Positions 32,117 through 41,961 are shown, counted from the first letter of the stretch. The stretch: DNA of 64,000 nucleotides from Pseudomonas sp. URIL14HWK12:I12 (GCF_003097135.1 NZ_QEQL01000005.1:186001-250000); one strand, 5' to 3'. Made by a program: numbers and translations. Notes: a model not told the origin generated them from the letters alone.

Positions 32117-33574
32117 TCAGCGTTTGTCCCTGCGCTTTTTCTCGGCCTTCTTGTGGTGCGACATCAGGCGGCGCTTCTTGTTGACCTGCCGGTCGGTCAG
32201 GGTGTTCTTCTTGCCCTCGAACGGGTTGTCACCGCCCTTGAACTCGATGCGGATCGGCGTACCGACCAGCTTGAGCACGCGCCGATAGGTGTTCTCCAGG
32301 TAACGCACGTAGGAGTTGGGCACTTTTTCGGTCTGGTTGCCGTGGATCACGATCAGTGGCGGGTTGGCCCCGCCCAGGTGGGCGTAGCGGAGCTTGATGC
32401 GCCGGCCATTGACCAGGGGCGGCGCATGGTCGCTGATGGCATCCTCGAGGATCTGCGTCAGGCGGCTCGTGGGCCAGCGGGTAACCGCCGACTTGAAGGA
32501 GGCCTGCACCGAACCGTACAGGTGACCCACACCGGTGCCATGCAGCGCTGAAATGAAGTGGATATCGGCGAAATCAACGAAGAATAACCGGCGTTCCAGC
32601 TCGGTCTTAACGTAATCACGCTCACCGGGGGCCATGCCGTCCCATTTGTTGAGCGCAATCACGATCGCCCGGCCGGCTTCCAGCGCGAAGCCCAGCAGGT
32701 TCAGGTCATGGTCGACGACCCCTTCACGGGCATCCATCACGAAGATCACCACGTTGGCGTCTTTGATGGCCTGCAGCGTCTTGACCACCGAGAACTTCTC
32801 GACCTCTTCGTGGATCTTGCCGCGCTTGCGCACCCCGGCGGTGTCGATGAAGGTGTATTTCTCGCCATCGCGCTCGAACGGAATGTAGATACTGTCGCGA
32901 GTGGTGCCTGGCTCGTCATAGGCGATCACCCGCTCTTCGCCGAGCATCCGGTTGACCAAGGTGGATTTACCCACGTTGGGCCGCCCGATGATCGCGATCT
33001 TGATGCCGTCCTTTTCGCTAGGGCCTGGAATGCGCGCCGCTTCTTCGCCTTCCGCCACTTCGATGACCGGCTCTTCGGGGTCGCGCGGGAATTCGCCCAA
33101 CGCGGCCTCGAGCAGGTTGTTGATGCCGCGACCATGCGCAGCGGCCACCGGGATCGCATCGCCCATCCCCATTGGGGAGAATTCGGCGCGTGCGGCGTCG
33201 GGGTCGAAGTTGTCGATCTTGTTGGCGACCAGCAACGAACGCTTGTTTCGTTTGCGCAGGTGCTCGGCGATCATCTGGTCGGCAGCGGTGAAGCCTGCGC
33301 GAGCATCGACCAGGAACAGCACCACATCGGCTTCTTCAATGGCGAGCAGCGATTGCTCGGCCATTTTCTCGTCCATGCCTTCTTCGTCACCGGAAATCCC
33401 GCCGGTGTCGATGACGATATAGGAACGCCCCTGCCAGTGCGCCTCGCCGTACTGGCGGTCGCGGGTCAGGCCCGAGAGGTCGCCGACGATAGCGTCGCGG
33501 CTCTTGGTCAGGCGGTTGAACATCGTGGACTTGCCCACGTTGGGGCGGCCCACCAGGGCGATTACGGGAACCAT
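32117..33574 (-). CDS. der: GTPase Der (EngA), ribosome assembly
   Basis: A 485-residue protein with two tandem GTPase domains, each with GRPNVGKST, and a KH-like C-terminal domain. Der is needed for 50S subunit maturation. The start at ATG 33574 (MVPVIALVGRPN) is the usual one. It follows bamB on the same strand, in the conserved hisS-yfgM-bamB-der order. Confidence 0.96.
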   Translation of the reverse strand: MVPVIALVGRPNVGKSTMFNRLTKSRDAIVGDLSGLTRDRQYGEAHWQGRSYIVIDTGGISGDEEGMDEKMAEQSLLAIEEADVVLFLVDARAGFTAADQMIAEHLRKRNKRSLLVANKIDNFDPDAARAEFSPMGMGDAIPVAAAHGRGINNLLEAALGEFPRDPEEPVIEVAEGEEAARIPGPSEKDGIKIAIIGRPNVGKSTLVNRMLGEERVIAYDEPGTTRDSIYIPFERDGEKYTFIDTAGVRKRGKIHEEVEKFSVVKTLQAIKDANVVIFVMDAREGVVDHDLNLLGFALEAGRAIVIALNKWDGMAPGERDYVKTELERRLFFVDFADIHFISALHGTGVGHLYGSVQASFKSAVTRWPTSRLTQILEDAISDHAPPLVNGRRIKLRYAHLGGANPPLIVIHGNQTEKVPNSYVRYLENTYRRVLKLVGTPIRIEFKGGDNPFEGKKNTLTDRQVNKKRRLMSHHKKAEKKRRDKR

Positions 33575-33677
33575 GCGGCTCTCCACTTCGAATTTCTGAA
33601 AATGCAAAGGCCGCTGCAAGGCAGCGGCCGTGTTACAGCAGCCGGGGCAACGAATTGCCCCAAGCATAGTCAAGCGG

Positions 33678-34829
33678 TCACTTGGCGGTGAGCGCCTCGA
33701 GTTTGCCGCTGTTGCCGTAGACGTAGATCATGTCGCCATCTACCAACGGGCGAGCCCGCAGGCCGTCGCTGTCAACGCGGATACGGCCCACGAAACGACC
33801 ATCGACCTGGCTGAGCAGGTGCAGGTAGCCCTCGAAGTCACCCACGGCGATATAGCTGGAGTACACCTCTGGCGCGCTCAACTGGCGGCGAGCCAGCTGG
33901 TCGTTGCTCCACAACCCGGTGGTCGAGCGCTCATCGACGCCTTCGACGGTGCCACTGGCCTCGGCGACGTAGACACTGCCGAAACCCTGGGCAACGCCTG
34001 CATAGCTGGAGGCATCTCGCTCCCAAAGGGTGCGGCCGCTGTCTACGTCCAGGCCGGCCATCTTGCCTTGGTAGCTGGCCACATACACCACACCGCCAGA
34101 CAGCAGCAAGCCGCCATCGATGTCAACGACGCGGTCCAGCTCAGAGCGGCCCTGCGGGATTGCCACGCGGGTCTCCCAGATTGGCGTGCCGGTGCTGATA
34201 TCCAGCGCCACGACCTTGCCCGAGGACAAGCCCGCGATAGCCAGGCGGTTGGTTACCAGCGGTGCGCCGGTGCCGCGTAGGGTCAGCACGGCCGGGGTGC
34301 TGTCGTAGACCCAGCGTTGCTCGCCAGTGCTGGCATCCAGGCCGACGACGCGGTCGTCCTGGGTTTGAACCACCACCACGTCACCGTTGTTGGCCGGCGG
34401 TGCCAGCACTTCAGCCTTGACGTTGGCGACCCATTTTTGCTCACCGGTGGCCGAATCCAACGCGACCACGTCACCGCGCAAGGTGCCGAAGGTCAGCAGG
34501 CCGTAGCCTACACCGATGGCACCCGAGATGGGGCGATCAAAATCTTTCTTCCACTGAACATCGCCGTTCATGCGGTCGAGAGCCATCACTACGCCTGTCA
34601 CGTCGGCGGCGTAGATGGTGTTGTTCTCGATCGCAGGGACCAGCATGTTGTAGGTCTTGCCCTGGCCGTCACCGACGTTGCGGCTCCAAACCTTTTTGAG
34701 GCTGACCTCTTCCTTGAAATCGTGCAGTTCGGCCGGGGGCAGTTCTTTCTTGCTGTTGCTGCTGCAACCCACTACAGCCAGGGCCAGTGCCAACAGCGCT
34801 ACATGTTTCCATCCGATCACGTCAGGCAT
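33678..34829 (-). CDS. bamB: Outer membrane assembly lipoprotein BamB
   Basis: A 383-residue lipoprotein with a signal peptide ending LAVVGC (lipobox at residues 19-22) and repeated WD-like beta-propeller units (for example PAIENNTIYAADVTGVVMAL and the PQ-rich blades). BamB is part of the Bam complex that inserts outer-membrane proteins. The start at ATG 34829 overlaps the yfgM stop by eight bases. Confidence 0.94.
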   Translation of the reverse strand: MPDVIGWKHVALLALALAVVGCSSNSKKELPPAELHDFKEEVSLKKVWSRNVGDGQGKTYNMLVPAIENNTIYAADVTGVVMALDRMNGDVQWKKDFDRPISGAIGVGYGLLTFGTLRGDVVALDSATGEQKWVANVKAEVLAPPANNGDVVVVQTQDDRVVGLDASTGEQRWVYDSTPAVLTLRGTGAPLVTNRLAIAGLSSGKVVALDISTGTPIWETRVAIPQGRSELDRVVDIDGGLLLSGGVVYVASYQGKMAGLDVDSGRTLWERDASSYAGVAQGFGSVYVAEASGTVEGVDERSTTGLWSNDQLARRQLSAPEVYSSYIAVGDFEGYLHLLSQVDGRFVGRIRVDSDGLRARPLVDGDMIYVYGNSGKLEALTAK

Positions 34830-35463
34830 CCCCTTTGGCCAAATCGTCAAGCTTGGTCTGCAGGCCACCAACGGCTGCGTCTTCGGGCAACGCCGCTTTG
34901 GCTTTCTGGTAAGCGGCATAGGCATCGGCCGGGCGGCCCAGGCGTACCAGTACATCGCCCTTGAGCTCTTCACGGCTGGCGGCGAACGCCTTGTCGGCCT
35001 GCCCATCGAGCAGTTTGAGTGCTTCTTCGGCCTTGTTTTGAGCGGCCAGCACCTGCGCCAGGCGCTGGCGAGCGACTTCGCCCAACGTCGCGTCGGCCGG
35101 TTTGTCCATCACAGCCCTGAGCTGCACAGCCGCGTCGTCGAGCTTGCCGGCGTCGACCGACACCTTGGCCAGGAACAGCTTGCCGTACTGGTCATACGCG
35201 GTGCCAGCGAAGTTCTTGTCGAGCTCACCTGCCAAGTAGTTCACCTTGGGCAGGTCGGGCTTGCCACCCGGTGCCAGTGAAGCCTCGACCAGTTGCTGGT
35301 ACAGGACAGATGCGCCCTGCGCCTGATTGGCCTGATGCTTCTGCCACCATTGCCAGCCGAACACGGCGATCAACGCCAGCAGGCCGCCCGTGACCAACGG
35401 CTTGCCGTTGCGCTGCCACCAGTCCTTGAACTGGGCCAGCTCTTCATCTTCGGTACCAGACAC
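34822..35463 (-). CDS. yfgM: Ancillary SecYEG/YfgM-type TPR membrane protein
   Basis: A 213-residue protein with one membrane segment near residues 22-40 (LVTGGLLALIAVFGWQW) and a periplasmic TPR region, matching YfgM. YfgM works with PpiD at the Sec translocon. Situated between hisS and bamB, as usual. Confidence 0.9.
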   Translation of the reverse strand: MSGTEDEELAQFKDWWQRNGKPLVTGGLLALIAVFGWQWWQKHQANQAQGASVLYQQLVEASLAPGGKPDLPKVNYLAGELDKNFAGTAYDQYGKLFLAKVSVDAGKLDDAAVQLRAVMDKPADATLGEVARQRLAQVLAAQNKAEEALKLLDGQADKAFAASREELKGDVLVRLGRPADAYAAYQKAKAALPEDAAVGGLQTKLDDLAKGDA

Positions 35464-35499
35464 CCCAATACTCCTATCTTCGAATTTGGCGCCAGCGGC

Positions 35500-36789
35500 T
35501 CAACCCTTGAGGTCGACGCTGCCCAGGAAACGTGCCAGGTCATCCCAGGCGATATTCTGTTGTTCGCCCTGCCCGCGCAGGGGTTTGAACCCTACCACTT
35601 CGCGTGCCAGCTCGTCGTCCCCCAGAATCAGCGCATAAAGTGCGCCGCTTTTGTCGGCCTTCTTGAACTGGCTCTTGAAACTGCCGCCGCCAGCGTTCAC
35701 CTGAAGGCGCAGGGCTGGCAGTTGATCGCGCACCTGCTCGGTGAGCTTCAAGGCGGCCACTTCTGCCGGCTCGCCGAACGCGCACAGGTAGAGGTCGACG
35801 GTACGCGCGATGGACTCGGGCACCTTGCCCAGGGTTTCGAGCAACAGGATCAGCCGCTCGATGCCCATGGCAAAACCTACGCCGGCGGTGGGCTTGCCGC
35901 CCATCTGCTCGACCAGGCCGTCGTAGCGCCCCCCGGCGCAAACGGTGCCTTGCGCGCCGAGCTGGTCGGTCACCCACTCGAACACGGTCTTGCTGTAGTA
36001 ATCCAGGCCACGCACCAGCTTGGTATTGATGACGTAGGGAATACCCGCGGCATCAAGGCGAGCTTTCAACCCCTCGAAGTGCACACGCGACTCGTCGTCG
36101 AGGTAATCGGCCAGCTTCGGCGCATCCACCAGTAGCGCCTGGGTATCGGCGTTCTTGCTGTCGAGAATGCGCAGCGGGTTGCTCTTCAAGCGCCGCTGGC
36201 TGTCTTCATCGAGCTGGTCGTGACGCTCGCCCAGATAGGCGACCAATGCATCGCGATAGCGCGCGCGCGCCTCGGCGGTACCCAGGCTGTTGAGCTCGAG
36301 CTTGACCGCATCGCGGATGCCCAGCGCTCCCCAGAGCCGCCAGGTCAGTGCAATCAGCTCGGCATCGATGTCCGGACCTGCCAGGTTGAACACCTCCACC
36401 CCGATCTGGTGGAACTGCCGATACCGGCCCTTTTGTGGGCGCTCATGGCGGAACATCGGGCCGATGTACCACAGTTTCTGCGGTTGCCCACCGCCGGTGA
36501 TGCCATGCTCGAGCACAGCGCGTACGCAGGCTGCAGTACCTTCGGGGCGCAGTGTCAGCGAATCGCCGTTACGGTCGGCGAAGGTGTACATCTCTTTCTC
36601 GACGATATCGGTGACTTCACCGATCGAGCGCTTGAACAGCTCGGTGAACTCGACGATCGGCATGCGGATCTGGGCATAACCGTAGCCGTCCAGAAGGCTG
36701 GCCACAGTGCCTTCGAAGTAGCGCCACAGCGGCGTGTGCTCCGGCAGGATGTCGTTCATGCCACGAATGGCTTGCAGGGGCTTGCTCAC
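35500..36789 (-). CDS. hisS: Histidyl-tRNA synthetase
   Basis: A 429-residue class II aminoacyl-tRNA synthetase. Motif 2 is PMFRHERPQKGRYRQFHQ, and the histidine-specific LVRGLDYYSKTVFEW and GGRYDGLVEQMGG stretches are present, with an anticodon-binding domain at the C-terminus. It charges tRNA-His. It follows ispG after 21 bases. Confidence 0.97.
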   Translation of the reverse strand: MSKPLQAIRGMNDILPEHTPLWRYFEGTVASLLDGYGYAQIRMPIVEFTELFKRSIGEVTDIVEKEMYTFADRNGDSLTLRPEGTAACVRAVLEHGITGGGQPQKLWYIGPMFRHERPQKGRYRQFHQIGVEVFNLAGPDIDAELIALTWRLWGALGIRDAVKLELNSLGTAEARARYRDALVAYLGERHDQLDEDSQRRLKSNPLRILDSKNADTQALLVDAPKLADYLDDESRVHFEGLKARLDAAGIPYVINTKLVRGLDYYSKTVFEWVTDQLGAQGTVCAGGRYDGLVEQMGGKPTAGVGFAMGIERLILLLETLGKVPESIARTVDLYLCAFGEPAEVAALKLTEQVRDQLPALRLQVNAGGGSFKSQFKKADKSGALYALILGDDELAREVVGFKPLRGQGEQQNIAWDDLARFLGSVDLKG

Positions 36790-36810
36790 AATTGGTCCTT
36801 AAACGGGTAT

Positions 36811-37920
36811 TCAGCCGCGCGCGATCAGCGCCGCGTCGGCCTCGGCCTTCTCGGCGGCCTTGCGGCGGATCAGCTGCTCCAGCTCATCCACCAGGTTCTC
36901 GTTGTTCAGCTTCTGCGACGGCTTGCCATCGATGTACACCAGGTTCGGCGTACCGCCTGTGAGCCCCACGTGGGCCTCTTTGGCTTCGCCCGGGCCGTTG
37001 ACCACGCAGCCGATCACCGCCACGTCGAGCGGCACCAGCAGATCCTCCAGGCGCCCTTCGAGCTCGTTCATGGTCTTGACCACGTCGAAGTTCTGCCGCG
37101 AGCAGCTGGGGCAGGCAATGAAGTTGATGCCCCGAGAGCGCAGGTGCAGCGACTTCAGGATGTCGTAGCCGACCTTCACTTCCTCGACCGGGTCGGCCGC
37201 CAGCGAAATACGGATGGTATCGCCGATGCCCTCGGCGAGGAGCATGCCCAGCCCCACGGCAGACTTGACCGTACCGGAGCGCAGCCCACCGGCCTCGGTA
37301 ATGCCCAGGTGCAGCGGCTGGGTGATCTGTTTGGCGAGCAGGCGATAAGCCTCCACGGCCATGAACACATCGGAGGCCTTGACGCTGACCTTGTAGTCCT
37401 GGAAGTCGAGGCGGTCGAGGTGCTCGACATGGCGCATGGCCGATTCGAGCAACGCCGCCGGGGTCGGCTCGCCGTATTTTTTCTGCAGGTCCTTCTCGAG
37501 CGAGCCGGCGTTCACGCCGATGCGAATTGGGATGCCCCGATCACGCGCAGCCGAAACGACCGCCTGAACGCGATCCTCGCGGCCGATGTTGCCCGGGTTG
37601 ATGCGCAGGCAGTCAACGCCCAACTCGGCCACGCGCAATGCGATTCGGTAGTCGAAATGGATATCGGCTACCAGTGGCACCTTCACCTGCTGCTTGATCT
37701 TGCCGAAGGCCTCGGCGGCGTCCATGTCGGGAACCGACACCCGAACGATGTCGACGCCTGCATCTTCCAGGCGGGCAATTTGTGCCACCGTCGCGGCCAC
37801 ATCGAGGGTGTTGGTGTTGGTCATGCTCTGCACCGCGATGGGTGCATCGCCGCCAACCGGCACCGAGCCCACCCAGATTTTGCGGGATGGCCGGCGTTTG
37901 ATCGGATTCTCACCGTGCAT
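36811..37920 (-). CDS. ispG: 4-hydroxy-3-methylbut-2-enyl-diphosphate synthase
   Basis: IspG performs the penultimate step of the MEP isoprenoid pathway using a [4Fe-4S] cluster. The 369-residue protein has an N-terminal barrel and the cluster cysteines in FIACPSCSRQNFD and GCVVNGPGEAKEA. It begins one base after the rodZ stop and precedes hisS, the usual order. Confidence 0.96.
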   Translation of the reverse strand: MHGENPIKRRPSRKIWVGSVPVGGDAPIAVQSMTNTNTLDVAATVAQIARLEDAGVDIVRVSVPDMDAAEAFGKIKQQVKVPLVADIHFDYRIALRVAELGVDCLRINPGNIGREDRVQAVVSAARDRGIPIRIGVNAGSLEKDLQKKYGEPTPAALLESAMRHVEHLDRLDFQDYKVSVKASDVFMAVEAYRLLAKQITQPLHLGITEAGGLRSGTVKSAVGLGMLLAEGIGDTIRISLAADPVEEVKVGYDILKSLHLRSRGINFIACPSCSRQNFDVVKTMNELEGRLEDLLVPLDVAVIGCVVNGPGEAKEAHVGLTGGTPNLVYIDGKPSQKLNNENLVDELEQLIRRKAAEKAEADAALIARG

Positions 37921-37921
37921 G

Positions 37922-38929
37922 TTATTGCCCCAGTTTGACGCGTGCGGTTTCGCCGCTGGTGAAAGGCTTCACATCGACAGGCTGGCCGTTATAACTGACC
38001 TCAGCGCCCCGGGCGAAGCCCAGGCGCACCTGAAAGGGTGGCTTGCCGTTGTAGTCGACACTGTCGCCTTTGTGCTTGAGCCCGCTGAGCACGACCTTGC
38101 CGTTACCGTCAGTAATCTGGTACCAGCAGTCGGCAATGAAGGCGATCCGAACCTGCCCTTCGCCTGCTGCGGGCGGGGCGGCCTGAGTCACAGGGGCCGG
38201 GACCTGGGCGGCTGCATTGGGCGCAGCCGAAGCGGCAGGTGCCGGGTTGCTGGCGACCGCCGCCGGAGGCTGGGTGTGGTTCTGAACCGGGGCGGATGGC
38301 TGTGCAGCGGCCGGTGCTTCAGGCGCGGGTTGCGCAGGGGCCGAGGGCGCGGGCTGTTCGACCTGGCCGGGAACCGGAGGCTGGATCACACCGCTCTGTG
38401 CCGTGCTACCAACTGGCGGCTCGGGCTCGTCGATCGGGTGTATCTGGGTAGTGCCATCGGCGCTCTCGACCTCGACGTGCTCCATAGGCACGCTGGAAGT
38501 GTCACGGTGATTGCCGTACTGGTCCTGCCACCAGACGAAACCGCCACCGACCAATGCCACCAGCAATACCAGGCTGACAATGCGCAACAGGTTATGGGAA
38601 AGCCTTACAGGCTCCTCGATCCGGCCCAACCCATGGACCTCACTGCCTTTGGCATTGGTGCCTGTGGCCTGGTCGAACGCCTCGACCAGTGGCCCCTGGT
38701 CCATGCCCAGCAGCTTGGCGTAGGCACGAATATAGCCACGGGCGAAGGTGTGCCCAGGCAGCCGATCAAAAGCGCCTGCTTCCAGATTGGCCAGGGACAA
38801 CTGGGTAAGGTTCAGCCGCGTAGCGACCTCCGGGAGGGTCCAGCCCCTGCTTTCGCGAGCCAGACGCAGTGTTTCCCCGGGGTTCGTGCGAGCCGCTGCG
38901 ACAACTTCTGGGTCAGCCACTTTCATCAA
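37922..38929 (-). CDS. rodZ: RodZ-type cell-shape protein
   Basis: A 335-residue protein with an N-terminal helix-turn-helix (about 15-80; WTLPEVATRLNLTQLSLANLE), one membrane segment near 110-133, a long Pro/Ala/Gln-rich linker and a C-terminal DUF4115 domain, the RodZ layout. It links MreB to the membrane. The start is one of two adjacent ATG codons; the stop of pilF overlaps it as ATGA. Confidence 0.92.
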   Translation of the reverse strand: MMKVADPEVVAAARTNPGETLRLARESRGWTLPEVATRLNLTQLSLANLEAGAFDRLPGHTFARGYIRAYAKLLGMDQGPLVEAFDQATGTNAKGSEVHGLGRIEEPVRLSHNLLRIVSLVLLVALVGGGFVWWQDQYGNHRDTSSVPMEHVEVESADGTTQIHPIDEPEPPVGSTAQSGVIQPPVPGQVEQPAPSAPAQPAPEAPAAAQPSAPVQNHTQPPAAVASNPAPAASAAPNAAAQVPAPVTQAAPPAAGEGQVRIAFIADCWYQITDGNGKVVLSGLKHKGDSVDYNGKPPFQVRLGFARGAEVSYNGQPVDVKPFTSGETARVKLGQ

Positions 38930-39681
38930 TGCTCCGACAGGTATTGCTGGTATTCCGGCGTGCCCGGATACAGTCTTTTCAGTTGCAGGCCATAACTGGC
39001 GGCCGTGTTCTTGTCTTCGAATACCTTCGCCAGGCGAATGCCCAGCAACAGGCTGCGTGCGTTCTGCTCGCTCAACTGGCTGAAGCGCTGAAAGTAGTCT
39101 CGCGAGGGCACGAACTGCTTGCGATCATACGCGATTTCAGCCAACTCCAGCAGTGCGCGTGGCTGCTGCCCATTCATGGCAATGGCCTTCTCCAGCCACC
39201 CTTGGGCTTCGTCTGGGCGATTGAGTTGCTGCGCAGCCATGCCCAGGTTCTCGAACACCCGCGAGCGCTCAGGATACAACGGGTCGCCCGCCGCTTTCTG
39301 AAACATTTCATAAGCTTCGGGGTAGCGCTTCTGCTCGTACAGGAAACTGCCGTAGTTATTGCGAATCCGCGCGTTCTCACCGCTGGCCAAAGCCTTGCGG
39401 AAATACTCCTCGGCAAGCTTGGGCTCGCGCTCGGCCTGGAACACCAGCGCCAGCGCCGCGTTGGCGTCCTGGCTGGACGGGTCAAGGTCCAGGGCGTTCT
39501 TCAGCGGCACCTTGGCGCGCTCGGTATCGCCCTGCATAAGGTAACCCAGGCCCAGCTGCACAAAGGCATCACGCGCTTCGTTGCGGCCCTTCTGGGTGTC
39601 CATCGGGTTGACCTTCCCGCTGGTCACACAACCGGGCAAAAGGCAAACCAGCAGCAGCAAGAGCGCGGCGCGCAACGTCAT
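38926..39681 (-). CDS. pilF: Type IV pilus biogenesis lipoprotein PilF/PilW
   Basis: A 251-residue outer-membrane lipoprotein with a lipobox signal (LLPGC) and six or so TPR repeats (for example ALALVFQAEREPKLAEEYFR). PilF guides PilQ secretin assembly. Adjacent to rlmN and rodZ in the conserved order. Confidence 0.93.
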   Translation of the reverse strand: MTLRAALLLLLVCLLPGCVTSGKVNPMDTQKGRNEARDAFVQLGLGYLMQGDTERAKVPLKNALDLDPSSQDANAALALVFQAEREPKLAEEYFRKALASGENARIRNNYGSFLYEQKRYPEAYEMFQKAAGDPLYPERSRVFENLGMAAQQLNRPDEAQGWLEKAIAMNGQQPRALLELAEIAYDRKQFVPSRDYFQRFSQLSEQNARSLLLGIRLAKVFEDKNTAASYGLQLKRLYPGTPEYQQYLSEH

Positions 39682-39708
39682 GGAGATCCTCTCTTCAGGG
39701 TGCTGGCA

Positions 39709-40857
39709 TCATTGCCTGGAAGTGGCCACCTGCGCCGTTTCGCCGTCGGCCGCCAGCTGGCGCACCGCGATATAGCGTTCGCTGCGGCGGGTTTTGTCCA
39801 TCACCTGGCCTACCAGCTGCCCGCAGGCCGCATCGATGTCTTCGCCACGGGTGGTGCGCACGGTCACGTTGAAACCGGCATGGTGCAATGCATCCTGAAA
39901 CCGGCGGATAGCGTTGTTGCTCGGCCGCTTATAACCCGAATGCGGGAAGGGGTTGAACGGGATCAGGTTGACCTTGCAAGGTACCTCGCGCAAAAGCTCG
40001 ATCATCTCGGCCGCATGTTCGGGGCGGTCGTTGACGTCCTTGAGCAGGGTGTACTCAATGGTCAAGACGCGCTTTTCGCCCAGTGCGCTCATGTAGCGCA
40101 TGCAGGAGTCGAGCACCACCTTGAGCGGATACTTGCGGTTGATTGGTACCAACTGGTCGCGAAGAGCGTCGTTTGGTGCGTGCAGCGACAGCGCCAGCGA
40201 GACGTCGATGTGCTTGGCAAGCTCATCGATCATCGGCACGACGCCAGAGGTGGACAGGGTGACCCGGCGTTTGGAGATGCCATAGCCCAGGTCGTCCATC
40301 ATCAGGTGCATGGCACTGATGACGTTGTCGAAGTTCAGCAGCGGCTCGCCCATCCCCATCATCACCACATTGGTGATGGCGCGGTCGATGGTAGCCGGGA
40401 CACTGCCGAAGGATTTGTTGGCAATCCAGACCTGGCCGATCACTTCGGCGGCGGTGAGGTTGCTGTTGAAGCCTTGCTTGCCGGTGGAGCAGAAGCTGCA
40501 ATCGAGCGCGCAGCCCGCTTGGGAAGACACGCACAAGGTGCCGCGCTTGCCCTGCGGAATGTAGACGGTTTCGACGCAACTGCCCGAGGCGACACGCACT
40601 ACCCATTTGCGAGTACCGTCGGCGGAGATGTCTTCGCTGACCACCTCCGGCCCACGAATTTCGGCCGTGGCCTTGAGCTTTTCACGCAGGGCCTTGCCGA
40701 AATTGGTCATCGCGTCGAAATCGTCGACGCCGAAGTGGTGAATCCATTTCATCGCCTGACCGGCGCGGAAGCGCTTTTCCCCGAGCGAATCGAAGAATTT
40801 TTCCATTTCCGGCTGGGTCAGCCCCAGCAGGTTCGTTTTACCGGTCGTAGCGGTCAT
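39709..40857 (-). CDS. rlmN: 23S rRNA/tRNA adenine-C2 methyltransferase RlmN
   Basis: A 382-residue radical-SAM enzyme methylating A2503 of 23S rRNA and A37 of some tRNAs. Cluster cysteines C116, C120 and C123 are in GCALDCSFCSTGKQGF; further family cysteines near the C-terminus support the mechanism. The start is ATG 40857 (MTATTGKTNLLGL); the longer frame is not supported. Confidence 0.95.
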   Translation of the reverse strand: MTATTGKTNLLGLTQPEMEKFFDSLGEKRFRAGQAMKWIHHFGVDDFDAMTNFGKALREKLKATAEIRGPEVVSEDISADGTRKWVVRVASGSCVETVYIPQGKRGTLCVSSQAGCALDCSFCSTGKQGFNSNLTAAEVIGQVWIANKSFGSVPATIDRAITNVVMMGMGEPLLNFDNVISAMHLMMDDLGYGISKRRVTLSTSGVVPMIDELAKHIDVSLALSLHAPNDALRDQLVPINRKYPLKVVLDSCMRYMSALGEKRVLTIEYTLLKDVNDRPEHAAEMIELLREVPCKVNLIPFNPFPHSGYKRPSNNAIRRFQDALHHAGFNVTVRTTRGEDIDAACGQLVGQVMDKTRRSERYIAVRQLAADGETAQVATSRQ

Positions 40858-40885
40858 GGTCACAACACCTTGGCTGCAGCCGCAA

Positions 40886-41317
40886 TCAGCGGATGCGAGC
40901 GCACACTTCGGTTTCGGAGAAGAAGTAAGCGATTTCACGAGCGGCCGACGCTTCGGAATCCGAACCGTGAACGGCGTTTTCGTCGATGGACTCGGCGAAG
41001 TCCTTGCGGATGGTACCTGCCTCGGCATTGGCCGGGTTGGTGGCGCCCATCAGCTCGCGGTTTTTCAGGATGGCGTTCTCACCTTCCAGAACCTGAACGA
41101 TGACCGGGCCGGAAGTCATGAACTTGACCAGGTCGCCGAAGAAGCCGCGCTCTTTGTGCTCAGCGTAGAAGCCGCCAGCTTCGCGCTCGGACAGCTGAAC
41201 CATGCGCGAGGCAACGACGCGCAGGCCGGCTTCTTCGAAGCGGGAAACGATCTTGCCAACGACGTTCTTGGCGACGGCGTCAGGTTTGATGATGGAGAAA
41301 GTGCGTTGAACAGCCAT
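40886..41317 (-). CDS. ndk: Nucleoside diphosphate kinase
   Basis: A 143-residue enzyme balancing nucleoside triphosphates. The active histidine is H117 in NAVHGSDSEASA. Full family length. Lies just after the terminator of the isc operon. Confidence 0.97.
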   Translation of the reverse strand: MAVQRTFSIIKPDAVAKNVVGKIVSRFEEAGLRVVASRMVQLSEREAGGFYAEHKERGFFGDLVKFMTSGPVIVQVLEGENAILKNRELMGATNPANAEAGTIRKDFAESIDENAVHGSDSEASAAREIAYFFSETEVCARIR

Positions 41318-41344
41318 TTGAAACTCCGAAAAAGAGTGAGTGAA

Positions 41345-41381
41345 GCCAAAAATTAAACCCGCGAATTATACGCGGGTTCTC
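41345..41381 (-). terminator. Terminator of the isc operon
   Basis: On the minus strand AACCCGCG, loop, CGCGGGTT is followed by TAATTTTT. The loop GTATAATTC contains a TATAAT sequence, possibly the ndk -10 element. Confidence 0.75.
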
Positions 41382-41406
41382 GGGTAATTCCTAACCGCGG
41401 TGCGTT

Positions 41407-41607
41407 TCAATCCGCTTCTTCGATCCACAAGGTCTGGATAGCCTCCAGAACCTTCTCGCCGCAGCGGTCCGGATCATCATCGAAACCGTCCAGTCGCATC
41501 GCCAGATCGCGCAGAGCGACGAAGTTTACGGTGCGCGGATCCACCTCAGGATGGGCCTCGGCCAGTTGAATGGCGATTTCCTGCACATCCACCCATTTAA
41601 GACTCAT
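41407..41607 (-). CDS. iscX: Iron-sulfur cluster assembly protein IscX
   Basis: A 66-residue acidic protein matching IscX (MSLKWVDVQEIAIQL and DPDRCGEKVLEAIQ), which binds IscS and iron and modulates cluster assembly. It is the last gene of the isc operon, 12 bases after fdx. Confidence 0.92.
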   Translation of the reverse strand: MSLKWVDVQEIAIQLAEAHPEVDPRTVNFVALRDLAMRLDGFDDDPDRCGEKVLEAIQTLWIEEAD

Positions 41608-41619
41608 GGTCGCTTCCTG

Positions 41620-41958
41620 TCAGTGCCCTTCGGACACTTGGTTGATCGTGTATTTGGGGATTTCCACGGTCAGGTCCTTGTCACCGACCACCGCCTGGCA
41701 CGACAGCCGCGAATTCGGCTCCAGGCCCCAGGCCTTGTCGAGCATGTCGTCTTCGAGCTCATCGGAAGCTTCCAGCGACTGGAAACCTTCACGCACGATC
41801 ACATGGCAGGTGGTGCAGGCACAGGACATCTCGCAGGCGTGTTCGATGTCGATGTCGTTGCGCTTGGCGGCAGCAATGATGGTCTCGCCTGGCTGGGCAT
41901 CGACCACTGCGCCTTCTGGGCAGTGCTCGGCGTGGGGCAGAAAGATGATCTGCGGCAT
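41620..41958 (-). CDS. fdx: [2Fe-2S] ferredoxin of the isc system
   Basis: A 112-residue adrenodoxin-type ferredoxin. Cluster ligands are C42, C48, C51 and C87 (CEMSCACTTC and LSCQAVVG). It supplies electrons for cluster assembly. Follows hscA by three bases. Confidence 0.95.
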   Translation of the reverse strand: MPQIIFLPHAEHCPEGAVVDAQPGETIIAAAKRNDIDIEHACEMSCACTTCHVIVREGFQSLEASDELEDDMLDKAWGLEPNSRLSCQAVVGDKDLTVEIPKYTINQVSEGH

Positions 41959-41961
41959 GGG

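Noticed and set aside
38869..41103. 744-codon plus-strand frame over pilF and rlmN
   Set aside because: It is a shadow of two genes with clear motifs and start sites.
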